This document shows, piece after piece, positions 45,396 through 57,200 of a stretch of DNA of 64,000 bases. A program made the translations under genes and the position numbers. The notes below the pieces were generated by a model. That model had not been told where the DNA came from, made no database searches, and worked only from the letters and a program-made list of their open reading frames with translations. The stretch covers positions 1,231,761-1,295,760 of the forward strand of contig JAVHKY010000067.1 in the NCBI GenBank assembly GCA_035079385.1. Direction: 5' to 3'. Every line of letters starts with the position of its first letter. Within the stretch, counting starts at the first letter, position 1. The DNA is from Aspidiotus rigidus (taxonomy: Eukaryota > Arthropoda > Insecta > Hemiptera > Diaspididae).

Positions 45396-46110
45396 AATGA
45401 CGTCACAAATAAGCGGATGCGGAGGTTTTCTGAAAATGGCCGCCCAATAAAAGGAATAGCGGGTTCTCCGGTAAAAAAAAGGGAACCTTTCGTTTCTGCT
45501 GCTTCTTCAACCAGTTCTTTCCTCTTTCTGAGTACATTTTATAACTAACCCCTACCCCCCTGTAAGGAAACTGCATTTTCGTTCTTGATTTGGGATTTTG
45601 GAAATACCCTCCCTATGTTGAGCTTGGCATGATATTTCTCTAGGTCCCACAAAACGACCAAGTCATCTCTGCTCCTACTCCGCACTAAATCTTTTACGAA
45701 CTCCACTAGTCACTTTCTAATGGTATGCTCTCCTCCAGCTCGAAATTTTTCACGTCTCTCAATTATTAGATCCAACACATTAGTGACGTCACATCTTCTT
45801 GTTTGTAATAAGACCCACCTTGAGAAGGGTTCACGGACTTTTGAGCGCGGAATCTGAAAATTGCAGGTTGTGACGTCACGAGGCTGACATATGACGTCAT
45901 CAAACGTCACAGGCCCCACTCCAAGCTATATGTGATAGGAAAGCAGGAGGGGGACTTCGAAAAAACTGACCTATGACGTCATCAAACTGTGACGTCACAG
46001 CCCCGTCCCTCAAGCTGTATATTATGATAGGAGGAGGACTTGAAGTTTTTTCAAATTCCGAGTTTTGACGTCCTACGGGACAGCGGGAGTTTTTTCCAAA
46101 AAAAAAAAAA
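45396..46110. repeat. Cluster of TGACGTCA sites with palindrome-element remnants
   Basis: TGACGTCA occurs near 45399, 45782, 45870, 45891, 45974 and 45990, with a partial site at 46065. An ATAGCGGGTTCTCCGGTAAA variant of the terminal palindrome lies at about 45458, and GGGACAGCGGGAG at 46078. Units of the ~45-base repeat (GATAGGA..GGGGGACTTCG, GATAGGAGGAGGACTTGAAG) occur at 45930-45960 and 46025-46050. This is probably two or more broken copies of the palindrome-bounded element. A further AACAGGTTTCCTGTT palindrome follows at about 46118-46132. Confidence 0.55.
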
Positions 46111-47470
46111 CCGATAGAACAGGTTTCCTGTTCAAATGGTCCCATAAACCCAATAAAAGTCCCATTAATTTCATTTCTGACACAATAAAAAAGAAATGGA
46201 ATTTGAATTCCCAGGTCGAGTTGGTTTTTTTCTGTAATTTTGACTGTATTTTAAGGCAAATGTTCAAGTTCAAAGGGGCCCGGACCCTCTGACACCATTC
46301 CCAGTGCTACACTACTGGAATTATGGTTTTGTGGAACACCTTTTAAGACCTCTATAAGAAACCAATACTTTCAATTTTTAATTAGGTAGACGCCCTATGT
46401 GGAAAAAGCCGTCCATGGTTTGCTGCATATCATCCGGCTACCACCCGCACCCCTTTGCGGCCTCTACTACGCGGGTCTATCCGGCGGTGACAGTTGCAGT
46501 TCTTCCACAAATTGGCATTTTTATTGGTGAAAATTCGAAAAATACCCCTTCGCGCCCAAATGTACCTGGCGCCCAGATGGTGGCGCCAAAATGGCCACTC
46601 TCAAAAGTCCGGACAACCCTACAGAAGAACGAACCCCTGAACTGCTACTGAATCCTATCCACCTTTCCTCCTTTTTCACAGACTGACGTCATATGCAAAT
46701 AAATAAAAATTTAGCTATTTGGAGAATTTAAGCAAGCGCGGAGCTATAAAGGAGAAAGATGGAGCGGAAGCCCCAATAAAATTCCAGATCGCCCCTAAGC
46801 CCACCCACAAATGATTGTAATTTCCAAAAGAGGGGATGGCAAAGAAGAAGTTTCCTCTTTTGTAGTTTTGTGCTCTGTTTCTACGCCCTATAATCTCGAA
46901 ATAATTTGCCGATAGCCGCCCCATATCGATATTCACGCTAACGAAGTCTGGGCAGTATTACAGAGTACATATGCAAAATAGAAAAGTACAGAATATGAAG
47001 TAAAGTGGGCTCCTTTCAGCCCGAAGAAGAATTCGCGGTCGGACAAAAACCTGAATGAAATTTCTGGTTCAAAGTCGGGGGATGAAAATCGTTTGAAGGA
47101 TTAGAAATTACTAGAAGGCTTTACATCAGATGCGTAACTTATATTGATGTATGAGAAAAGCTGTCGCGTATTTACGAGGCGGGATTTGAGGAAACCCACC
47201 AGAACTGAACAATTTGCATTCAAATACTCGTATAATGAAATCTTGTTCAAAACCCTCTCCAGAAAATTTTTCGCTCAAACCCTCCCTCTCTCAGTTGAAC
47301 TTTACCGTTCACAAACTTTCCTTCAAAAATTTTCCAGACCCCTCCCCATGAAGAGGAAGAGACGGAAACCATATTTTTCCAAAAGAGATAATTTGTAAAT
47401 TTTCAGGGATCTTAGTGAAAAACTAAGATGGATATCGCCTAAAATTCCTCACCATTGATCCTATTCATGG
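46111..47470. other. No gene seen
   Basis: Mixed, partly GC-richer DNA. One more TGACGTCA at about 46684. Open frames (46397-46651, 47144-47398) have no recognisable domain. An internal dispersed repeat cannot be excluded. Confidence 0.35.
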
Positions 47471-47806
47471 CAGGACCGGATCAACCGTCTGTGCGTCCCG
47501 GGGCACTCATTTGAATACGCCCTACATAGTCGGGGAGGGGTGGCGGTCAAGTTTTTTGTTAATAGGCCCCGATACATTTTCTACTGAATAAAAACTTCTA
47601 AGTTGAAATAAATATTTAAAAAATAGTTATGTATAGGTAATATTTTATTTGGAAAAGTTGCACTGTAGGTAAATAGCATTGAAAAATAAATGGAAAAACA
47701 AGAAACAAAAGATTATTCGGTGGGTAAGACTTTCGTAAAGTCGCGCCCCTAAAAATGTTGTGCCCGGGGCACGGGTCCCATGGGCCCCTTCGGTAATACG
47801 GCCCTG
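47471..47806. mobile_element. Possible hAT-like MITE
   Basis: Left end CAGGACCGGATCAACCG with CCCGGGGCAC shortly after; right end, inverted, CAGGGCCGTATTACCG with GTGCCCCGGGCAC. CAG..CTG ends and the GGGCC/CCCGGG subterminal pattern resemble hAT short elements. No open frame. The inverted ends match only imperfectly (about 12 of 16), so this is moderate. Confidence 0.4.
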
Positions 47807-47889
47807 AAAATTTGTTTTCTTTAAAATTATTGATACAGTAATTTGTCATACTGCAAGTGTGGCTTTATCGAAAAAAAAAAAAAAAAAAA

Positions 47890-47890
<1 letters not shown>

Positions 47891-47957
<67 letters not shown>
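47891..47957. repeat. (GA)n microsatellite
   Basis: About 30 GA units preceded by an A run (47869-47890). The open frame through it (poly-Glu/Arg) is an artefact. Confidence 0.95.
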
Positions 47958-47960
<3 letters not shown>

Positions 47961-50900
47961 CTAGCTCTCATTTATATCAAAGGTTTCATTTCAACAGGAG
48001 ACAGACTTGAAATCATTTTGTGGCGTAAACTGAAGATACGAAAAACTTCGGTAACATACATAATTTAAATACCCAAGAGATAGAATGATCTTCATGTGAG
48101 GAACGTTTTTTTTCATTCTTCTCAACAATATTTTTCACGACGATTCGTTTGAGAAGAAAAATGAAACTTACAAGCACAACTTCAACATCGATTTCAAATC
48201 ACAATTGCTGTAGTTTGATGCTCGATTGGCCACAAGTCGATAAAAATTTTTCGTATTTCACAGACTCAATTTCTGACATCGAGTCGTCAGATACAAACGC
48301 GTATAACTACGAGTTTCCTATAACGCTCTTTTGTTTTGACATTAAAGCACTCGAATTAGAGAGATTTTTATTTCCTCTGAGGGGGAAATTTTCCCCTCTC
48401 ATCATTCTATCCGCAAAAAGTCTCTATATCAGTTTTCCAGCTACGTGTAACTTTATCGTGCACCGATTTTCTCCCTCTGAAAACTTGCAAAAACTTTCGC
48501 GTCTTCACAATATATTGTATATATAGAGAGAGAAAGTACTACTTGTCTTATTAAACTTTAGTGAGAAAGAAAAGAGTTGATCGTATCGTACAGTACTCTT
48601 GTACTCGTAAGGACGTATTAGAATGTGATGTGCGCCATTGGAATAGCATTACAAGCAAAAGTAGCTGAAAACGCAAGTAAAACAAAACTTTTCCAAATCT
48701 AATAAAGGTAATTTATCATCTCAGTTTGATCAAATGTACAGGGACACCATACTGGTACGCGAAAAAGTTGCACCAATTAAGGATCGTTCTTCTTCCCTCT
48801 CATCACCCCTGTATTATTACGTAAGATGGGAAAGGAAAGCAGATTTTTTGTTACGCGATTTTTTTACATAACGTCATGTAGGATATATACCTTTAGCATT
48901 CATTCGATATTATGCCAAATTCTTACTCGTATTTTCCGTTTAATACTGTTACTAAGTAAACTTCTTTTGCAAAATGGAGACCGGCTTTCGACGCTGAATT
49001 TTCGAACCACGTGTTGGGAACCCGAAGAAAGGAAGGAGACGAAGACATACCCACAACAATATCAATCAAGCACCCACGTTTGACAAAAATAGGGAAAAAG
49101 AACGTGTACGGTACACGTTTACTTAAGTATTAGAGACACGATTCAGGAGCAGTCGAACGCGCTCAGACTTTCACCCTCTACGCATTCTACACCTTCCATA
49201 CTTCCATTATGTTATTAGAATTTTTAGTTTTCTGGACATGCTACCTATTGTTTCGTTGTAATGTTTCCAACTTTTCTTGTAACGTGAAGTTTGCCACCTT
49301 GCCAAATATTTCTCAACGTTAACAAATCATTGTCTGACCAAAAAAAATTCTCCCCCTCGCAGATAAAATGTAAATAAACAGACCAACTAAGAATACGTTC
49401 TACGCATTTTTCAATAAAAAATAGTAGAACAAAGCAGAAAGAAAGAAAGAAAAAAAAAAAAATCGCAAAGATTGCTCCCTATCTTGGAAGACTTGCAAGA
49501 CAGCCTCACGCGACGATGTATTCAAATTTTGAAGGTACGAGTACATAATTGTATAAAAATTCGATGTTTGACAAACATACTAGAGAGAAACAAGTAAATT
49601 TCTAACAAAATAAATATTTTTTGTTTATCAAACATTTAATGACCCGGTGCATGGATTAGCATTTTTTCAACGCTGACAAAATCTTGGAAGGGGACTCGGT
49701 GAAATTTCCAATCTAAAGTTGATCAAGATAGATGTTTAAATAGTTCGGATTTTTTTGTGTAAATTAAATTCGTGCGCAAGCAGAGCGTCGACTCTCGTTC
49801 AAACCTCATGAAAATCTGAAAGAGTAAGAACGGCCGTTGTACTTTTTTCAGAATGAGATTTTCGAAAATATTTTCTCGAAACGTCATTTTTCCTGGAAGA
49901 GGACTAGTACAGAGATGAGATAACTATAAACCAATTTTGATCCGAGAGTAAAACATCTCTTCTCTAAATTAGCATGCACACTTCTTTCATGTTCCGAATC
50001 CCGAGAGACGAAACTCTTTTTATAACTCTGTAGCCCGTCCGAACAAATCAAATATCAGCCACCCGCCCAATGAAGAGAAGAATACCGCAGCGAGACTTAC
50101 GACTGCAGAGAAACGGGAAGCGAAAGGATATCCGAAATAAGCTTGCACAATTTCTTCGCACCGTGTGAAGTTCTTCGCGATCAGCGCTAGTAAAATCGTT
50201 ACAGGGACTTTGTCCGAAGGAATTACCTGTCAATTCGACTGAGATATCGGTGGTCGGGGAACTACCTTTTGTCGGGAAAGGAGGAGTAAACGTATCCGTA
50301 ATCTAATAAGGAAACCTGAATTCATATAAATACATAAATAAATAAATATGTACATAAGGAAACCTGAACGGGCGAGTGCAATTTCTAATAGGAAAAGTCG
50401 GTAAAAACCTATAAAATATCTCGAGAAAATTCATCGCTTCTTCCCCCCGTCCACCTTGCTACACGGCTATAACAGTTTGCAAATTTATATTTTAATTAAT
50501 TTTACGAATATTCATAATTTAAAATAAAATTAACCGTGTAACCTACAATATTTCATTTGCTTTCTAACAAAGAAAAATATAATTAATAAACAGGTAAAAT
50601 AATTTATTTTAATGATATAGCATATTAATCATTACTAACCGGAGATTTACAGTAAATACTCGTACATCCATTTGATTTATTTGGCAGTAGGAATACTTTT
50701 GACATTCCATGAAATTAATTAATGAAGGAATTTCGAATTTTTTTTTCATCTTTACGTATATTTAGATCTATAAATTAAAAAATAATTGCATGGTATAAAT
50801 CTACAATAATAATAATAATTAAATATGAATTAGAAATTCACTAACTTTTTCTTTTCATCATTTGGCGATATTTCGGTCTGGTAAGTATCTTATACAAATT

Positions 50901-51105
50901 TTCCAAAACTTTCTGACCAATTGCGTGGGCCATTTGGCCCTAAACAATTAAAATTTGTTCATTCATCTGCAACAAAAAAAAAAAATATTATTATTCTCAT
51001 TTTTCGGCCCACCCTCTCTTGAAGTTATTTTGGCCGTAAACTGATGCTACAATGCCATCAATAAAAAATGAGTGAAATACGATATTGAGAAACAAAAAAA
51101 AAAAA
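47958..51105. other. No gene seen
   Basis: Non-coding AT-rich DNA. A 125-codon plus-strand frame (48149-48526) begins with an ATG but has no domain and a composition like its flanks. A short GGAAACCTGAA motif is repeated at 50309 and 50357 around a TAAA-rich patch. No RNA gene recognised. Confidence 0.4.
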
Positions 51106-51525
51106 AAGAAATTAGATGGCATTCCAGGACTGCATAGGCAGCGGGGAACCCGCTGTCCCAAGTCCCCTAGAGCCTGCAATTTCAAGGAAGCCGTCGCGTC
51201 GTCTTTCCAAGTCCCCCTCCTATCATATATAGCTTGAGAGTCGAAATTTTAACAGAGAAACTGTTCTATGGAGGGGAAATTTTTCCAAGTCCCCTTCCTA
51301 TCATATATAGCCCGGAAGTAGGAATTTTTCCAACCCCCTTCCTATCATATATGGCTGAGGATCGAAATTTTTCCAAGTCCCCCTCTTATCATAATATATA
51401 GGAATTTTTCTTAGTCCCTTTCCCCTCTCCGAGACGTCATCAACCTCGCTCGCACTCGCGAACGAAACTTTACTGGAAGTACCCCCAACAAAAGGGATAG
51501 CGGTTCCCCGCTAAAAAAAATCCTT
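51106..51525 (-). mobile_element. Palindrome-bounded short element, copy 3 (inverted)
   Basis: Reading in plus orientation: AATTAGATGGCATTCCAGGA, GGCAGCGGGGAACCCGCTGT (near-perfect palindrome, about 51137), then the inverse of the copy 1 body with AAGCCGTCGCGTCGTC, four units of the ~45-base repeat (51205-51415), a palindrome AACAGAGAAACTGTT at about 51249, GAGACGTCATCAACCTCGCT, TACCCCCAACAAAAGGGATA and the closing palindrome AGCGGTTCCCCGCT at about 51503. It is the most complete copy, with both terminal palindromes. Non-coding. Confidence 0.6.
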
Positions 51526-51719
51526 CTAATTAACAATGAAATATATGAATAAAAGAAAAAAAAATGGGAAATATATAAGTGCACGCCTCATAAAATTATA
51601 TTGACCGTCAGTTCCCCTCCCGCCATGGAAGAAAACTGACACTACATTGAAACCGTGAAGAACGCCATAAATGCACGCTGGCACATTGTTCTGCATGTTC
51701 TCTTATGTGTGCACTATAT

Positions 51720-52045
51720 GAGAATGTGTGCACTACTTACATGTGTATTTGTCAATTTCAATGGATTCTGAGTGTTTTGGTTTTGTGTGCACAACTTGTA
51801 TCAAGATAAGTGCACTACTTACTTCATGTAATTGTCCATTGTCTGCTTCATAGGATTTCTAGTGTTTTGGATCTTGAGTGCACAACTTGTATGAGGGTAT
51901 GTGCACTACTTACTTTGAGTATTTGTTTGTTTTATAGGATTTCTAGTGTTTTTGGTCTCGAGTGCACAACTTATTACGGGATGTGTGCACTACTTACTTC
52001 GTTTATTTGTTTGTTTCGATGGATTCCAAGTGTTTTTGGTTTAAC
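51720..52045 (+). repeat. Tandem repeat, ~85-base unit, four copies
   Basis: Each unit has TGTGCACTACTTAC, a TTTGT segment, AT(G/A)GATTC or AGGATTTC, (A/G)GTGTTTTGG and GTGCACAACTTGTAT. Units start near 51728, 51813, 51900 and 51985. The last lacks the GTGCACAACTT end. It lies just upstream of the MULE transposase remnant and may be its subterminal repeat, but that is inference. Confidence 0.7.
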
Positions 52046-52117
52046 ACTCATTTGTGGGTGTCCTATAGACAGTTCTAATAAAAATTATTAAAAAAAAAAT
52101 ATTGTGAGGATGCAAGG

Positions 52118-52639
52118 ATGGTAAATCAATTTGTCGTGAAAGTATGCGAGTTGGTAAGAAACTGGTCCAACCGCCGTGATCCTGCGTGCGTGAATGTTGT
52201 GCCATTTGCGGAAACTCCTTCCGTGCTCCTGAGCATGTGGACAAAGTCGTATTATTGGGCTCTCTTGAACAAACCAGTATTTCAAATGGATGATGACGAG
52301 GAGGGGTCGTCGTACTTTATCGGATCTTCAAATCTCAGTAAGCCACTCACCGCCTAATTAACGAAACAATATATGAAACTCAAAGATAAATGGACATCTT
52401 TTGATACATTCAAGCGGGAACATTACAGCATGTGACGCACAAGGGTGACTGCACTTCTCAACGAGTATAAATGTACTTGCCCGTTCTTCTTGAAACACTC
52501 TCCGTGCAAACACGTTATTGGCATGCAAATTAGATTGAAACTTTGTACCGTCCCCCAGGAAGCTAAAAACATCCCCGTGGGTCAAAAACGTGAGCGCGGC
52601 CATCCCTCCAAAGCGAAGCAAGCGTTACTATTACAATAA
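52118..52639 (+). pseudogene. MULE-type transposase, C-terminal end with SWIM zinc finger
   Basis: One frame with two in-frame stops (TAA 52355-52357, TGA 52433-52435) runs to TAA at 52637-52639. Before the first stop are KVCELVRNWSNRR and WALLNKPVFQMDDD; between the stops WTSFDTFKREHYS; after the second, YKCTCPFFLKHSPCKHVIG, a SWIM finger (CxCx..CxH) typical of MULE transposases, then a basic end with GQKRERGHPSKAKQAL. The SWIM finger binds zinc and helps contact DNA. The DDE catalytic domain that should lie upstream is absent. No terminal inverted repeats were found. The same-strand frame and few defects suggest a moderately recent loss. Confidence 0.8.
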
Positions 52640-54240
52640 AACAAAAGTGTCAACGTCTCTTCTGTAGTGAACGTAGCTCGTAGGCTATAAAGTTTTTTTT
52701 ATCCGTGCATACATTGCATAGGCATGTAAATTTTTTTTTGTCCGTGTAATGCATTTCTTAGGCGTGTCAATTTTGTTTCCTTGGCGTGTTATCGATAGGT
52801 GGGCAATTTCGTTTTTTGAGACGTGCGATTAAATGTATGCCAAAAAAAATTAGGAGAACTCTCGAAGAACAATTGGTAATTACACAGTTGCAGTCTGATA
52901 GCTTTGAGGAGATGCATGAAGAACCGCTTCATAACATAAGAGCAAATACTATAAACGATAATACTGGAAACTCTCCTCAATTTTGTGGTCTCAACCGACT
53001 ACCGACGAGAGATGTCTGAGGGCAATTCAACTCTAAACGAACATTGACAAAATCAACATTTTAAAATTGAATTAGTTCGTTTACATTACAACCGTCAACT
53101 ACAGAGAATTTACATAGGTACTCCTGTTTTGGCGTCTCATATAGAAATATTTTAATTGGGTTTCTGCCCGGAGAACTGGAAAAAATAGAAATTATGTACA
53201 AGTTACAGTTGAGTTTCGAGGGTAAGGACATGTCTGTAAATCTTTCATCCTTTCCCAGCATACCATTAGCAAAAACTTCGAGAGGATATAGTTAATTAAG
53301 AACAGATTCTTGAAATAAGTCATGAGTTCTTACAAACCCTACGCGAAAATTGTAGGTAGGTACAACTCTATTATCGAGCTCAGTTGTATCGTATTCTCTT
53401 TTTTTTGTTCTGCTAATAACCGAGACACCTCTTTCGTGAATTCTTTCACTACATTATTGCTGATAGTTGTACTGATAGTAGTGCACTGTAGTACACACAC
53501 CTTTGTTATTCTGCACTGATTACACCTCTGTAAAAATTTTGTATAATCTGTAAGACTGACTGAGTAACCTCAATAAATATTATAATATAGATAGTTTTCT
53601 GGAAAGCAAAGTTATTTTGCTGTTGGAAACAAAAACAATAAAGTCATATGACGTGGCCAAAAATGAACAAAACAGAAGAGAGAAGTGGACATATACAGGA
53701 AGATAAGAGAGGAGAAGTTGGTCTTGCTTTCGCACTGCAAAAGCGGATTCATGAATACCTCCGACACTCACCAAACAATTGCTGAACCCATTCGGACTCA
53801 TATACCATTGGACAGAAAAAATTAATAAAATAGAAAAAAATTTCTTAAGGTAGGTAATTAGTATAGGTACAGTCCCCTCCTCATCACAAGATAGATGTTG
53901 GTTTCACTGTTAGTAGCAATATATAAGTACAAATATCAACTTCTATCAGCAAATGCTACCAAACACTATCACTACCTTAAGTAGTACATCTCTTTTTTTG
54001 CATCTAGGTGTACTGTTAATATCACTATGGAAGCACCAACTACTATCAGTGAACACTACTAAATGCAGCTATGTGCTCTACTCAGTAGTGAGCACTACTG
54101 ATTCCTCTCCTATTTTTTCATACCACCACATGTATAAAAGGTACAATGATTATTTACTTCGACATTTATTGTTGTATTAGCATGGTAGTAGCCACTACTA
54201 TTCTCGCCTAGCAGTGATAAGTACTTCATATTTTCTAGCT
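52640..54240. other. No gene seen; short degenerate repeats
   Basis: At 52690-52790 a TCCGTG(C/T)A..GCAT..TAGGC(A/G)TGTAAATTTT-type unit occurs two to three times. At about 53870-54110 short AGTA(G/C)..CACTACTA-type words recur without a fixed period. Frames are short and unlike known families. Confidence 0.35.
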
Positions 54241-57200
54241 GGGATCGAACCATTAATGAGATCTCAAGAGGATATATGTAGCTTGCTGAGAACAGTTTTC
54301 CAAAATTAGACGCAAGTACTTACTTCCCAGTTCCCAATTTCTCTTCTATCATTGAAATTCTCTTCTCCAACGACCCAATTGAAATAATTAATTTGTGTAT
54401 GAAACTCGATACTTCGGAATACTGTATTTCATCCTTGTACAGAGATTAGCTCGGAATGGATGTAAAAATGACTGAAAGAACTAACAATGCTCGGTAACAG
54501 CTGGAACTTTCAAACCGAAACATTATTAAGGGTTTGGAACGTTCTGTATCTTTAGAACCAATTTCGCGAAGTCTCGCAACGCTTTGAACTTGAGTAAAAA
54601 GTATCGTCCGACAGGACATAAATTCTAAAAAGTTGGACGATTCGAGAAATAATGTGACTTGTAAGAAACATTTGAACATACAAAAATTAAAATTAATAAG
54701 TGATAACGAGGTCATCAGTTGTTTGACATCTTTGCTCCCCGTGTCTTTCTTATGGAAGTTGATAGTCCGTTTGGTCCAATTGACAAGGTTTCTGTTAATT
54801 GTAACGAGCTGTGACGTCACCGGAATAAAGATCTACTATACGGCGCGACTTCCACTTTGGACTGCAGGGACAGTAAAAGTATACACCTTTTGCCCCAGTG
54901 CCAGAGATGCTTATAATTCAGGCCACCTCTCGTAAGAAATTTAAAATAACACGATGGTAAAAGTGTGGCATCTATAAGTCCTAGTTCAATATCGCCTGAA
55001 AAAGAAGATATCTATGATAATTAATTAGGTTGCAAAATCACCATCAATCTCACCGTAATAATTTTGTAAGAAAAAAACAGGTGATTTGTCATCATTCTAG
55101 GAGCAAAAACCAGCCTCGTGTTGTCGGACAGGTACATGAAAGAGAATATAGACGAGCAGCCTGGAATATTAGTGAAAGAGCCCTAGATGAGAAGTTTACC
55201 CAAGTCATTAAAACTGAGGTACACTTTATGTATTCGCGTGTCGTTGATTCAAAGTAAACACAGTCATTCTGGTTCCGGGCTAGCCGGTACATTTAATTAA
55301 CTTTACACCGTATACGTGTTTATAATAAGGCTGTATTATAGTCATCGACTTATTACACACGACGGACCTTTAAAACATTTTGGAAAAAGACGATGTTCTT
55401 GAAGGGTATAAAATTTGTCACCGTTGGCGGTATTTTCTTCTTTACGAGTACAGCTTTTCTCTTCAGTCCGTGAGTATCATCGCCGTATAGAAAGAAATTG
55501 AGTTTACAAAGGTGTAAAAATTGATGCTCTCGTAATAATGATAAACGCTGATAAGAGTATAAAGTTGAATGATATCGAGCATAGACCACCTCTTATATTG
55601 TCGGCGATTATAATAAATTTAGCCTTTCGTAATTTCTCCGCGATCCTATTAACTTTTCAAAGCGCGCAATTTATTTGAAACGTTAGTAAACGATTATAGT
55701 GCGCTTCATTAAACCTTCTCTGAGATTTTTGCACTTATTTTGTACATGTGACCGTGCCTCTTATTTCAACTTGAATGTATAGCGAAATTTTCGTTTTGCG
55801 ATGCTTAAATAAAGAAGTCGAGACTCGCGAACTTATTAATTGTTGATTGCCGCGCAAAGGTCTTCTTTTGTTCCACGTTCTATACGAGCATTAACATTAA
55901 AAAGGAGTTGAAGTTAGCAATAAAGATAATGTTGACTGTATCACATTGGCAAAAGATGAAATCGTTTCTGCTCGATTGATTTTTTTTTTTTTTTTCTTTC
56001 GGCCATAGTATAGCGTCTTATGAAGAAAATAGAAAGCTATCGAGAGAAGCGATAATCTCGATTCTTAATTTTTATTACGATTTAAAGAGAGCCTTTTTTT
56101 TTCTTTTGTTTAATTACACTGAATTTCTAGAGGAATATAGGTCGAAATGTCCTAACTTTATTTAGCGTCAAGGCACACTAATTGGTGTAATTTTCGAGTG
56201 CCCTCGGTTGTAATACTTTTAGTACCGAAAGCGTCGTTTAGGCAAATATAATTGTGAAACGGAAAAGTTACTTTTTAAGAATAAGAGAAAACATGGCCAA
56301 TAGAACGAAGTGAGAAGTACAAAAAAACACTCACGCAGTCGCGTGAGTAGTACACGACTTTTCTTCTCACAATGCAAATATCATTGAGAGAGTCACTCAC
56401 TCTCTTTAGATCAAATACCAATGACCTGTCAATCAAGCCAAATAGTAGAATGAACAATAAAACTCAGTTTATAAATTCTATCACTATGATGCCACTTCAA
56501 CTGATAACAGAGTAAAAGTACCTATAATCCTATAAGGAAATCTGAATTTTATTTTAATTTACGCTAGGAGTTATCCGAAACCTACGAAACGTCTCCAGAA
56601 AATTCACTCCCCCTCCCCTTGCCCACATTTGTTCTGTTCTTCGGCATGTATTTGAAGCTACATACTCAAGAGAAGAAATTATTAGTCATACTCAATAATG
56701 AATATCTGAAGGCTTCACTGTACCATGTTTTCTACGGGTACATCTTCCTACAATATCCCAATGCCCATAAATACGTGGACAACTCATCATTTTCACTCCG
56801 AAAAAGAAAAACCAAAAATAAAACAAATCAAACTCGTGATCAATAATATATTTTTCCACGTTCCTCAGAAAATGTAAAATCTATCATAAGTAGACTATTT
56901 TTACTATTTTGACAGAATAAATGCAAAAAATAAAATAAATAGAGAAACGTTGGAGTAAAAGTAATTTGGTGCGCTTCAAGAAAAACAATAGAAGATTCCC
57001 CCCCCCCTCCAAAAAAAAAAAATAGTTTTCGAAAAAGAGGCTTCAGGGCACCCCTGCTATTCTTCGAAACATACAAAATTTACTCCTAAGGCATTACGTC
57101 AGTCTGCGCATGAACGCGTGAAACGCACTTAGTCGTCTTTTTTTTTTATGAAAAAGAGATGTACTTTTCACATTTCTCAATTAAATTCGTTACCTTTTTC

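Noticed and set aside
47859..48068. Frame encoding poly-Lys, Glu and Arg
   Set aside because: It is the translation of an A run and a GA microsatellite.
48149..48526. 125-codon plus-strand frame with an ATG
   Set aside because: Ser- and Phe-rich without any recognisable motif; composition is like the non-coding flanks.
54446..54820. 124-codon minus-strand frame overlapping a 100-codon plus-strand frame
   Set aside because: Overlapping frames on both strands without domains point to a stop-poor stretch, not a gene.
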